The notes beneath the pieces are model-generated. The model saw only the letters and a list, made by a program, of their open reading frames with translations. It was not told where the DNA came from and did not search any database. Of a stretch of 64,000 nucleotides of DNA, positions 1-8,271 are shown piece after piece. Position 1 is the stretch's first letter; each line of letters opens with the position of its first letter. Position numbers and translations under genes: made by a program. This stretch comes from Planctomyces sp. (lineage in GTDB: Bacteria > Planctomycetota > Planctomycetia > Planctomycetales > Planctomycetaceae): assembly GCA_016795105.1 (NCBI GenBank), contig JAEUIH010000008.1, forward strand, positions 62,001 to 126,000, read 5' to 3'.

Positions 1-2
1 TT

Positions 3-308
3 ACACTGCAGTCCGCCGGGTTTCAGGTCATAGAAGGCGCTGACGGAAAGGATGCACTGGGAAAGGTATCAGGGAAGGCCGTCAACCTCGTTGTTACTGA
101 TCTCAACATGCCAACGATGGATGGCATATCGCTCATTCGGGAGTTGCGCAAGATCCCAAACTTTAAGTTCACTCCGATTCTGATGCTGACAACAGAATCT
201 CAGGATGCCAAAAAGCAGGAGGGTAAGGCTGCCGGGGCAACCGGCTGGCTTGTGAAGCCATTCAATCCTGACCAGCTGCTGGCCGTCGTGGGCAAAGTCG
301 TCCACTAA
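3..308 (+). CDS. CheY-like response regulator, 5' truncated by window edge
   Basis: The reading frame is open from the first bases of the window, so the start lies outside it. The visible part is the C-terminal two thirds of a single receiver domain. It has the phosphoacceptor Asp in TDLNMPTMDG, the switch Thr in LMLTTES and the conserved Lys in LVKPFNP. There is no output domain before the stop, so it is a stand-alone CheY-type protein that would be phosphorylated by the CheA encoded 107 bp downstream. First gene seen of a chemotaxis operon. Confidence 0.93.
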   Translation, partial: TLQSAGFQVIEGADGKDALGKVSGKAVNLVVTDLNMPTMDGISLIRELRKIPNFKFTPILMLTTESQDAKKQEGKAAGATGWLVKPFNPDQLLAVVGKVVH

Positions 309-415
309 CGAAGGATCGCCGTTCGCTTCTGCGCAGATGAGCTTTCCACAGTGAATCACTGTGTGCGATAGAAATACGTACAGAATTTAGTTCGAATTTC
401 CCTCCGAGGTCTGAA

Positions 416-2467
416 ATGCAAATCGATCTGAACCGATTTCGCGCTGCGTTCTTTGAAGAAGCCGACGAACACCTTACGAACATGGAAGCGGCACTATTGC
501 AGCTTGAAGCGTCGCAGGAAGACCCCGAAATCCTGAATACAATCTTCCGGGCCGCCCATAGTATCAAAGGCGCCAGTTCCACATTCGGTATTGATCAGGT
601 GGCTCGCTTCACTCATGTTCTGGAGAATCTTCTCGATCGTATGCGTGACGGTGAGATCATCGCCACTACAGATCTTTGCCACCTTCTCCTGCAGTCGACC
701 GATGTGCTTTCAGACCTGATTCACGCTGAACGACAACAACAGCCTGCCCCTGGTTCCATGGAGGAGATTCTCACAAAGCTTCATCTGGTTGCGGGAGCAT
801 CAACACGTTCTGCAATGCAGCATTCGCAGGACCGAAGTCCGGAATGCCAACCCGCGAATCAAATCCATCAATTTCAGGTACGCTTTCAGCCTTCAAGAGA
901 TTTCTTTCTGACCGGACAAAATCCGCTGCTCCTCATCAATGAGCTGCGATCAATGAGTCAGGCATTTGAAGTCGAGGCTGATGTTTCGCAAATCCCGGCC
1001 CTCTTTGACCTCGATCCGGAGTCGCTTTATCTCGCATGGAACATCACTCTGGAGACAGACCGGCCCGAGACCGTGATCCGTGATGTGTTCATGTTTGTTG
1101 ATGACGGAAATTGTGTCTCAATCCAGCGAATTGAATCTCAGTCGCCAGAATCGGCAGGATTGAAATCAGAGATTGTTCAGGGCACGCCTGCTCCGATGAT
1201 CGCCGCTTCGACCGTCGCAGAAAATCGCCAGCGCCCGGAAGAACGCAGAAGCGGGGATGAACGACGCACTTCCGACGACCGCGGTGTCGGCCGTGAGACG
1301 GTTCGGGTTGACCGCGAACGACTCGACAAAATGATCAATCAGATCGGGGAGCTAGTGATTGGCACTTCGATGGTTGAACAGGACTGGAGTCGGTTTCACG
1401 GCGAAATGGAGTCAAGCGCACTTGTTCAGCTCGGAAAGATTGTGCGAGATCTTCAGGAGATGAGCCTCTCCCTGAGAATGGTGCCCATCGCTGCTACATT
1501 TCAGAAAATGGCAAGAATCGTCCGGGACCTCAGCCTTCGGCTTGGAAAGCAAATTCGATTTGAAACCGAAGGAGAAGACACGGAACTCGATAAGACCGTT
1601 GTCGATCAGATCGGCGATCCACTGCTGCATATGATCAGAAACTCAGTGGATCACGGTATTGAACTGCCGGCTCAGCGACTTGCCGCCGGAAAGCCGGCAG
1701 AGGGTCGAGTTTGCCTTCGCGCTTATCACCAGGGCGGCAACTTCATCATTGAAATTCAGGATGACGGTCGGGGGCTTGATCGTGATCGAATCCTGAAGAA
1801 AGCTATCGATCGTGGAATTGTCAGTGAATCTGACAATTTGACGGACGACGATGTGTACGCTCTCATCTTCGCCCCAGGATTCTCAACAGCTGAACAGGTG
1901 ACAGATGTCTCTGGTCGCGGTGTTGGAATGGATGTCGTCCGGCGAAACGTTGAAGCCCTTCAGGGAAGCATTTCGATCCGGTCGACACCAGGGAAGGGCT
2001 GCCGCATGATTGTCCGGCTGCCTCTCACTCTGGCCATACTCGACGGACTTCTGGTTCGTGTCGGACAGGACAGCTATGTCATTCCTCTGCTGTCTGTCGT
2101 TGAGTCCATCAAGCCATCAGCTCGCGATATCAGAACGGTTCTCGGACGTGGCGAAATCATCACGCTGCGAGGTGAAGTCGTTCCGATTCTGCGAGTCGAT
2201 CGAATCCTGAATCTTCGATCCTCTGACAGTTCCTCAGACGAAAATCTGTTAGTCATCGTAGAGGACCAGGGACGCAAGTACTCGCTGGTGGTCGATGAAC
2301 TGCTCGGCCAGCAACAGGTCGTCATCAAGAATCTGGAAACGAACTTCCAGAAAGTACCAGGGGTCGCAGGAGCAACGATCCTGGGCGATGGTCGCGTTGC
2401 TTTGATTCTTGACATCAATGGCCTATGCAGTCTTGTATCGAGGCATGAATTGCAGGCTTGTCTCTAG
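416..2467 (+). CDS. cheA: Chemotaxis histidine kinase CheA
   Basis: 683 aa with the CheA domain order. An N-terminal HPt domain carries the phosphorylated His48 in the AAHSIKGAS motif. A variable middle region follows (about 145-235), then the dimerisation helices (from about 300, VRVDRERLDKMINQIGELV). The ATPase domain has its N box at IRNSVDHG and G boxes at DDGRGLD and GRGVGMDVV, and a CheW-like domain ends the protein. The middle region does not look like the classic CheY-binding P2 domain. The start follows a CCGAGG-like ribosome site. It autophosphorylates under receptor control and feeds CheY and CheB. Central gene of the operon. Confidence 0.97.
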   Translation: MQIDLNRFRAAFFEEADEHLTNMEAALLQLEASQEDPEILNTIFRAAHSIKGASSTFGIDQVARFTHVLENLLDRMRDGEIIATTDLCHLLLQSTDVLSDLIHAERQQQPAPGSMEEILTKLHLVAGASTRSAMQHSQDRSPECQPANQIHQFQVRFQPSRDFFLTGQNPLLLINELRSMSQAFEVEADVSQIPALFDLDPESLYLAWNITLETDRPETVIRDVFMFVDDGNCVSIQRIESQSPESAGLKSEIVQGTPAPMIAASTVAENRQRPEERRSGDERRTSDDRGVGRETVRVDRERLDKMINQIGELVIGTSMVEQDWSRFHGEMESSALVQLGKIVRDLQEMSLSLRMVPIAATFQKMARIVRDLSLRLGKQIRFETEGEDTELDKTVVDQIGDPLLHMIRNSVDHGIELPAQRLAAGKPAEGRVCLRAYHQGGNFIIEIQDDGRGLDRDRILKKAIDRGIVSESDNLTDDDVYALIFAPGFSTAEQVTDVSGRGVGMDVVRRNVEALQGSISIRSTPGKGCRMIVRLPLTLAILDGLLVRVGQDSYVIPLLSVVESIKPSARDIRTVLGRGEIITLRGEVVPILRVDRILNLRSSDSSSDENLLVIVEDQGRKYSLVVDELLGQQQVVIKNLETNFQKVPGVAGATILGDGRVALILDINGLCSLVSRHELQACL

Positions 2468-2555
2468 AGTTCTCGAAATCGTCCACGCACCCTGATTCAC
2501 AAAACCACTTCCTTATTCTTAGTTCCTTTCCCGTTGCAATCTCAGGAGTCCATTC

Positions 2556-4736
2556 ATGGCCACGACCAGAAAACCATCCAGCCCGTCCAAGCCCAAATCC
2601 AAATCCGCTTCTGCAAAGACCAAAAACGTCGCACCCAAAAGTCGTGCCCCGAAACCGAAGGCGTCCACCACGGAGTCTTCATCCATCTCCAGGGATGAAC
2701 TTAATCTGGCACACTCACTGCTCAACCGGGTATCAAGTGCCGTGATGGTTGTGGATATGGACTTCGTAGTGACCTATGTCAACAACGCAACAATGGACCT
2801 GTTCGCCAGACATGCAGAAAGCCTGCGAAAGATCTTCCCGGATTTTGATCCTGCAAAAATTATTGGAACCTGCATTGACAGATTCCACAAGGCGCCAGCC
2901 CATCAGCGTAAACTCCTCGCAGATCCTCGCAACCTGCCATATACGACTGACATCACAGTCGGCAGTGCCAAGATTCAGCTGCATGTCACTCCAAACCTCG
3001 ACAGTAAAGGGCGTCCTGTCGGATTTGCACTGGAATGGTGCGATGTCACTCAGTTGCGAGAAAGCGCGGGACAACTCGCAGCAATCGATAAAGCCAGCGC
3101 GGTTATTGAATTTGCACTTGATGGCACCATACTAACAGCGAACGAGAACTTCTGCCGCACCGTAGGCTTTCGAATGGACGAGATTCGAGGCAAGCATCAC
3201 AGTATGTTTGTCGATCCAGCATATGCTTCCAGCGCTGCCTACCGAGATTTCTGGTCAAAGCTGAATCAGGGCCAGTTCGACACTGGAGAGTACAAGCGAT
3301 TCGGAAGGGATGGACGTGAAATCTGGATTCAGGCATCCTATAACCCAATCGTGGACGGAAATGGACGACCCTTTAAGGTTGTAAAGTTTGCCACAGACAT
3401 CACCGAATCGAAGAACATGGAGTTCGCGATTGCTGAACGACAAAAAGCAGACGCCAAAGCAGCCGAAGAACTCAAGAACAACGTTGCTCAGATTCTCGAA
3501 GTCGCCAATCGAGTTGCTCACGGAGATTACTCGATGGAAATCACGGTCCGAGGCGAAGATGGTGTTGGGAAACTGGGTGAAGGACTGCAGAAGTTCTTTG
3601 CAGAGAAAAAGATTGCTGAAGCCGCAGAACGCGAACGCAACGATCGAGATCGACGCGAAGCGGAACTGCAGCAAAAGAAAGTCCAGCAGGTCCTTCAGAT
3701 TGTCAATGCCGTCGCCGATGGAAACTTCGACTTTGTGGTTCCTGATCTTGGAGATGATGCCGTAGGACAGGTCGCACGAGCCCTTGAATCTGCTGTTGGC
3801 GCCATCCGAGGTGCCCTGAAGGAAGTCCGCAGTGTCGCCGAGACGGTGGCATCCGCTGCATCGGAAATGACAGCGGCGTCAACCGAAATTTCCAAAGGCG
3901 CGCAGCATCAGGCTTCAAGCCTGGAAGAAACCGCCTCCAGCCTCGAGGAAATCACGTCAACCGTCAAACAGAATACAGAAAATGCTCAGCAGGCAAGACA
4001 GCTTGCTAACGGCTCACGAGATGTCGCCGATAAAGGTGGTACGGTTGTTGGTGACGCTGTCCGCGCTATGGGCGAAATCAATCAGGCCTCGACACGCATT
4101 GCCGACATCATCACAACGATCGATGAAATCGCATTTCAAACCAATCTGCTTGCACTCAATGCTGCCGTTGAAGCCGCACGAGCCGGCGAGCAGGGACGAG
4201 GATTTGCGGTGGTGGCTGCCGAAGTTCGAAATCTCGCTCAACGAAGTGCTTCAGCCGCAAAGGAAATCAAAGCGCTCATTCAGGACTCTGTGCGAAAAGT
4301 CGAAAACGGCACCTCACTTGTGAATCAGTCCGGTCGTACTCTGGAAGAAATTGTCGGCTCCGTGAAACGCGTGACCGATATCGTTGCCGAGATCGCTGCC
4401 GCATCAAAAGAGCAGCTGACCGGCATTGAGCAGGTGAATAAGGCGGTCTCTCAGATGGACCGCGTTACCCAGAACAATGCATCTCAAACTGAAGAGATGT
4501 CAGGAACTGCAAATTCGCTGCTTCAGCATGCCGAACAGCTCCGAGGTCTGGTTGGCCGCTTCCGACTCGACAATGAACCCGAAGCTGCACCACAGGCAGG
4601 CCGACGAGCTGCTGCTCCACGAACACGTTCAATGCCCACTGGAGGACGGAATACAGAAAGAGCGATCGACTCGGAATTCGATTCAATGAGCAGCCAGATT
4701 GGTCAGCTCGTTGGAAATGGCTTTACCGAATTCTGA
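2556..4736 (+). CDS. Soluble PAS-domain methyl-accepting chemotaxis protein
   Basis: 726 aa with no hydrophobic membrane segment, so a cytoplasmic chemoreceptor. Residues 1-45 are rich in Lys, Ser and Pro. Two PAS-like domains follow (about 48-170 and 175-288, the second ending in [12 protein letters not shown]). HAMP-like helical linkers and a long coiled-coil signalling domain come next, with the receptor tip around [19 protein letters not shown] and flanking methylation helices. The C-terminus GFTEF fits the x-[FW]-x-x-[FW] pentapeptide that tethers CheR/CheB in other bacteria. The start follows a CAGGAGT ribosome site. It lies between cheA and cheW and would form the signalling array with them. 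The ligand is unknown; PAS domains suggest redox, oxygen or small-molecule sensing. Confidence 0.95.
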   Translation: MATTRKPSSPSKPKSKSASAKTKNVAPKSRAPKPKASTTESSSISRDELNLAHSLLNRVSSAVMVVDMDFVVTYVNNATMDLFARHAESLRKIFPDFDPAKIIGTCIDRFHKAPAHQRKLLADPRNLPYTTDITVGSAKIQLHVTPNLDSKGRPVGFALEWCDVTQLRESAGQLAAIDKASAVIEFALDGTILTANENFCRTVGFRMDEIRGKHHSMFVDPAYASSAAYRDFWSKLNQGQFDTGEYKRFGRDGREIWIQASYNPIVDGNGRPFKVVKFATDITESKNMEFAIAERQKADAKAAEELKNNVAQILEVANRVAHGDYSMEITVRGEDGVGKLGEGLQKFFAEKKIAEAAERERNDRDRREAELQQKKVQQVLQIVNAVADGNFDFVVPDLGDDAVGQVARALESAVGAIRGALKEVRSVAETVASAASEMTAASTEISKGAQHQASSLEETASSLEEITSTVKQNTENAQQARQLANGSRDVADKGGTVVGDAVRAMGEINQASTRIADIITTIDEIAFQTNLLALNAAVEAARAGEQGRGFAVVAAEVRNLAQRSASAAKEIKALIQDSVRKVENGTSLVNQSGRTLEEIVGSVKRVTDIVAEIAAASKEQLTGIEQVNKAVSQMDRVTQNNASQTEEMSGTANSLLQHAEQLRGLVGRFRLDNEPEAAPQAGRRAAAPRTRSMPTGGRNTERAIDSEFDSMSSQIGQLVGNGFTEF

Positions 4737-4781
4737 TGTCGTTGATTTCACTTTCTATTACTGTTCGAAAGGAACACTCTT

Positions 4782-5258
4782 ATGTCTGCAGAGCAATCAG
4801 CAGTCAGCCTGTCTGGAATCGCCGAAGGCGGCAGCCAGTTTCTGACTTTTCAGCTGGCAGATGAGCAATTCGGAATTGATATCCTGAAAGTCCAGGAAAT
4901 CAAAGGACTCGCTCACCTGACCCAGATTCCTAATGTCCCGCCGTATATCAAAGGTGTCATGAATCTTCGCGGCACTGTTGTGCCGGTCGTTGATCTTCGC
5001 CATCGATTCAGCATGCCGGCGGCCACTTACAACCAGTTCACCGTGATCATCATTGTCACTGTTGGTCAGAGGGTGATGGGACTTGTGGTGGATGCTGTCT
5101 CTGACGTTCTCAACGTCAGCGAAACTGATCTTGAACAGCTGCCGGACCTCGGAGGAGGTATTGATACGAGCTTCATCACGGGGATGGCGAAGTCCAGTGA
5201 TCGACTGATCACACTGCTCGATATCGATCGCCTGCTCGGAAATCATCTTGCAGCGTGA
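4782..5258 (+). CDS. cheW: Chemotaxis coupling protein CheW
   Basis: 158 aa, a single CheW domain of normal length. It carries the family's QFLTFQLADEQFGIDILKV opening, the IPNVPPYIKGVMNLRG motif and the VGLVVD-type strand (MGLVVDAVSDV). It links chemoreceptors to CheA in the cytoplasm. A good AAAGGA ribosome site precedes the ATG, 45 bp after the receptor gene. Confidence 0.97.
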   Translation: MSAEQSAVSLSGIAEGGSQFLTFQLADEQFGIDILKVQEIKGLAHLTQIPNVPPYIKGVMNLRGTVVPVVDLRHRFSMPAATYNQFTVIIIVTVGQRVMGLVVDAVSDVLNVSETDLEQLPDLGGGIDTSFITGMAKSSDRLITLLDIDRLLGNHLAA

Positions 5259-5349
5259 ATCGTCCTCGATGTCGATGCTGCATGCACACACCCGAAATCC
5301 GCCCCTCGATCCCGGTATTCCGCGGTGGCAGCATCGACTCGCGTCGATG

Positions 5350-5384
5350 CCCTGACTGAACGCCCGCAAGGACTTCAGTCAGGG
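5350..5384 (+). terminator. Hairpin between cheW and cheR-cheD
   Basis: Perfect 11-bp inverted repeat (CCCTGACTGAA with TTCAGTCAGGG) separated by 13 nt and followed by a T-rich stretch (TCTTCTTCG). It could be a weak terminator or an RNA-processing or stability element that lowers expression of cheR-cheD and cheB relative to the upstream genes. The T run is poor, so function is uncertain. Confidence 0.45.
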
Positions 5385-5433
5385 TCTTCTTCGCATTCCA
5401 GTTTCTTTCAGACACTTTTCAGGCCTGGTCATC

Positions 5434-6999
5434 ATGGTGCCCGAACTCACGTCCGAAATCAGACTTACCTCACGCGAATTTGCGTTGTTTCGGGATTTGA
5501 TCTACGCCGAAGCGGGCATCTCACTCGGCGACTCCAAACAACAACTCGTCGCATCCCGACTTGCAAAACGCCTGCGAGCCCTCAGCCTCACATCATACTC
5601 AAAGTACTATGATTACCTCATGCACAATGATCGTGATGGTTCCGAACGTCTGAAAATGATCAATAGCCTGACGACCAATAAGACAGACTTCTTCAGAGAA
5701 GATCATCATTTCGATTACCTCAAGTCAACCATATTTCCTGCCTTTGAACAGATCGCCAAACAGGCACATAAGCGAAAAATCCGTATCTGGAGTGCAGCCT
5801 GCTCGACCGGTGAAGAGCCTTACACTCTGGCGATGACCATTCTGGATTTCTTCGGTCCGACAGTATTTAACACATGGGACATCCGAATCCTTGCCTCCGA
5901 TATTGACACTGACGTCCTGACCCATGCTCAGCGCGGCAAGTACCCCCGGGAACGAATCGAAGAAGTCCCCCCGGCTCTCAGAAAACAGTCGTTCATCAAG
6001 CGAGATGATGATCTGAACGACACGATGACGATTCGCCCCGAGCTGCAGTCACTGATCACATTTCGCAGGATTAACTTTGTCGATGAATCATGGCCGATTC
6101 ATACGGAGTTCGACATTATCTTTTGTAGAAATGTAATGATCTATTTTGATGAACCAACACAGGATCGCCTGCTCACACGATTCGCATCCTATCTGAAGCC
6201 AGGCGGTCATCTGTTTATCGGCCATAGTGAGTCGATCCTGAGACTCGACCAGATCTATCGCCCAATCGGGCAGACAATCTATCAGAAGGTCGGCAGTCAG
6301 CCATCCTCTGTCAGTGTATTGCCATCACCTCCAATGAATTCCGCCGCCGGGAAAGGAAATCCGCCGACTCTTACGCCCTCTGCACTGCGAACGGCAGCCG
6401 CTACACCATCGTTGAAACCGACTCGCGTGGAAGATCGATCTGAAGTTCAGATTCCATCTCATCCGATTATCGTCGGTGAAGTCAAAGCCAGCCGGGAACC
6501 CCTGAAAATTTCCACTCTGCTTGGTTCATGCGTTTCTGTGTGTCTCTTCGATCCCGTAGCCCATATTGGCGGGATGAACCACTTTATGCTCCCGTCCAGC
6601 CGTACGGATCAGGCAGCTTGTGCCACGTATGGGATCCACGCTATGGAACTATTGATCAACGAAATCATGAAGCTCGGCGGCGATCGACGAAGACTGGTTG
6701 CAAAAGTCTTTGGCGGCGGCAATGTCCTCGGCCGCGATTGTTCCGGAATCTCCGGTCCCCTTGTCGGAGATCGCAATGCCGAATTTGCACTTCAGTTTCT
6801 GCAGACCGACGGAATTCGAGTCGTAGCACAGGATCTGGGCGGTACCCGGGGGCGTCACGTCCACTTTCTTTCTCACACCGGTCAGGCCTTTGTCCGACCA
6901 ATTCAGAAAGTTCAGGAAGAAGAGATTCAGGTCGCTGAAAAAATGGCCGTACAGACTGCGCCGCCGAAAAGCGGCCCTGGTTCTGTTGAACTCTTCTAA
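5434..6999 (+). CDS. CheR-CheD fusion: receptor methyltransferase plus receptor deamidase
   Basis: 521 aa and two enzymes in one chain. Residues 1 to about 285 are CheR: an N-terminal helical domain, the SAM site in IWSAACSTGEEPYTLAM, and the FDIIFCRNVMIYFD motif. Residues about 345-500 are CheD, with LGSCVSVCL holding the candidate nucleophile Cys366 and GGMNHFMLP holding His383; the 17-residue spacing matches characterised CheD. The family Thr appears replaced by Ser360. A low-complexity Pro/Ala/Ser linker (about 290-345) joins them. It would methylate receptor glutamates and deamidate receptor glutamines. The two are usually separate genes. The start site has no strong ribosome signal. Confidence 0.93.
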   Translation: MVPELTSEIRLTSREFALFRDLIYAEAGISLGDSKQQLVASRLAKRLRALSLTSYSKYYDYLMHNDRDGSERLKMINSLTTNKTDFFREDHHFDYLKSTIFPAFEQIAKQAHKRKIRIWSAACSTGEEPYTLAMTILDFFGPTVFNTWDIRILASDIDTDVLTHAQRGKYPRERIEEVPPALRKQSFIKRDDDLNDTMTIRPELQSLITFRRINFVDESWPIHTEFDIIFCRNVMIYFDEPTQDRLLTRFASYLKPGGHLFIGHSESILRLDQIYRPIGQTIYQKVGSQPSSVSVLPSPPMNSAAGKGNPPTLTPSALRTAAATPSLKPTRVEDRSEVQIPSHPIIVGEVKASREPLKISTLLGSCVSVCLFDPVAHIGGMNHFMLPSSRTDQAACATYGIHAMELLINEIMKLGGDRRRLVAKVFGGGNVLGRDCSGISGPLVGDRNAEFALQFLQTDGIRVVAQDLGGTRGRHVHFLSHTGQAFVRPIQKVQEEEIQVAEKMAVQTAPPKSGPGSVELF

Positions 7000-7038
7000 G
7001 ACAGATTGCCTGATTCCCAATCAAAGAAAACGACCACT

Positions 7039-8271
7039 ATGCGTCGCATCAAAGTACTCATCGTTGATGACTCCGCCCTGATGCGAGAGCTCCTCACGGA
7101 TATCCTCAGCTCCAGCCCTCAAATTGAAGTTGTCGGCACCGCCGGAGATCCATACATCGCGCGAGATAAGATCCTGAGGCTCTGTCCCGACGTCCTGACA
7201 CTCGATATTGAAATGCCTCGAATGGATGGTTTGACGTTTCTCGAACGACTGATGGCCAGTCACCCGATGCCGGTTATCATGGTCTCGTCCGCAACGGAAC
7301 GTGGCTGTGACACGACCTTTCGAGCTCTTGAACTTGGGGCAATCGACTTCGTTACAAAGCCTGCTCTGAATCTCGATGGCGGGCTGAAGGAACTCTCTGA
7401 TGAAATCATAGCAAAGGTCATTGGAGCGTTTCGAGCCGGAGTTCGTCGTCGTTCAAGAAGTCCGGTCATCGAACTGACGCCTGCTCAGGCGTCGGCAGGC
7501 ATCATGGAAAACAAAACTGCTGCGTGCAACTCAGCATACAAGGTCGTTGCAATTGGCACATCGACAGGCGGCGCTGAGGCTCTTCTAAGCATCCTCTGCC
7601 AGCTGCCTGCTGATTCGCCCGGAATTGTTGCCGTCATTCACATGCCTCCGGTTTATACAAAATCGTATGCGGAACGACTCAATCGCTCGTGCCACGTGAA
7701 CGTGAAGGAAGCAGAAGACGGAGACCGAATCCTCCCCGGACACGTCCTGATCGCCCCGGGCAATTACCATCTTACGGTCCACCGGACTGGTACCATCTGT
7801 AAGGTCAGGATCAGCGACACAGAAAAAGTGTCGGGATTCCGCCCCTCGGTGGACGTACTATTTCATTCCTGCGCACGCCACCTTGGCTCCAATGCGGTGG
7901 GGGTGATCCTGACCGGCATGGGACACGATGGGGCCGCCGGGCTTCTGGCAATGAGTCTAACAGGAGCTCACACCATCGCTCAGGATGAACGCAGCTGTGT
8001 GGTCTTTGGAATGCCGCGTGAAGCGATTAAGCTCCAGGCGGCTACACAAGTGCTGCCTCTGGATCAAATTCCCGCACAGATACTCCGACACGGGTATGCA
8101 CTTCCAGCAGAGAGTGGCGGATCCCGGGCGGGCGGATCCCGGGCGGGCGGATCCACTGGAGGAGCTCCCGGGACGGGGTCTTCAGATACAGGTCCTCCGG
8201 GCATGAGACTTCAGGGACCTGCCTCATCCGAACAATCCAGAGTGCAGTGCCGATCACTCAATTCAACTTAA
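7039..8271 (+). CDS. cheB: Protein-glutamate methylesterase/deamidase CheB
   Basis: Receiver domain (VLIVDDSALMREL, phosphoacceptor in LTLDIEMPRMDG) followed by the methylesterase domain. With the ATG at 7039 the catalytic triad is Ser175 (GTSTGG), His201 and Asp297 (GHDGAAG), with the same spacing as the enteric enzyme. A TTG start at 7006 is also open but adds only an unconserved stretch, so the ATG is preferred. The last 50 residues are a Gly/Ala/Ser-rich tail absent from typical CheB. It removes receptor methyl groups and is activated by CheA. Its TAA overlaps the valS stop codon on the other strand. Confidence 0.95.
   Translation: MRRIKVLIVDDSALMRELLTDILSSSPQIEVVGTAGDPYIARDKILRLCPDVLTLDIEMPRMDGLTFLERLMASHPMPVIMVSSATERGCDTTFRALELGAIDFVTKPALNLDGGLKELSDEIIAKVIGAFRAGVRRRSRSPVIELTPAQASAGIMENKTAACNSAYKVVAIGTSTGGAEALLSILCQLPADSPGIVAVIHMPPVYTKSYAERLNRSCHVNVKEAEDGDRILPGHVLIAPGNYHLTVHRTGTICKVRISDTEKVSGFRPSVDVLFHSCARHLGSNAVGVILTGMGHDGAAGLLAMSLTGAHTIAQDERSCVVFGMPREAIKLQAATQVLPLDQIPAQILRHGYALPAESGGSRAGGSRAGGSTGGAPGTGSSDTGPPGMRLQGPASSEQSRVQCRSLNST
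8116..8160 (+). repeat. 15-bp tandem repeat inside the cheB 3' end
   Basis: Two exact copies of GGCGGATCCCGGGCG (8116-8130, 8131-8145) and a partial third copy. The 15-bp unit keeps the reading frame and encodes GGSRA units in the CheB C-terminal tail. Likely a slippage-prone, copy-variable linker tail. Confidence 0.85.
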
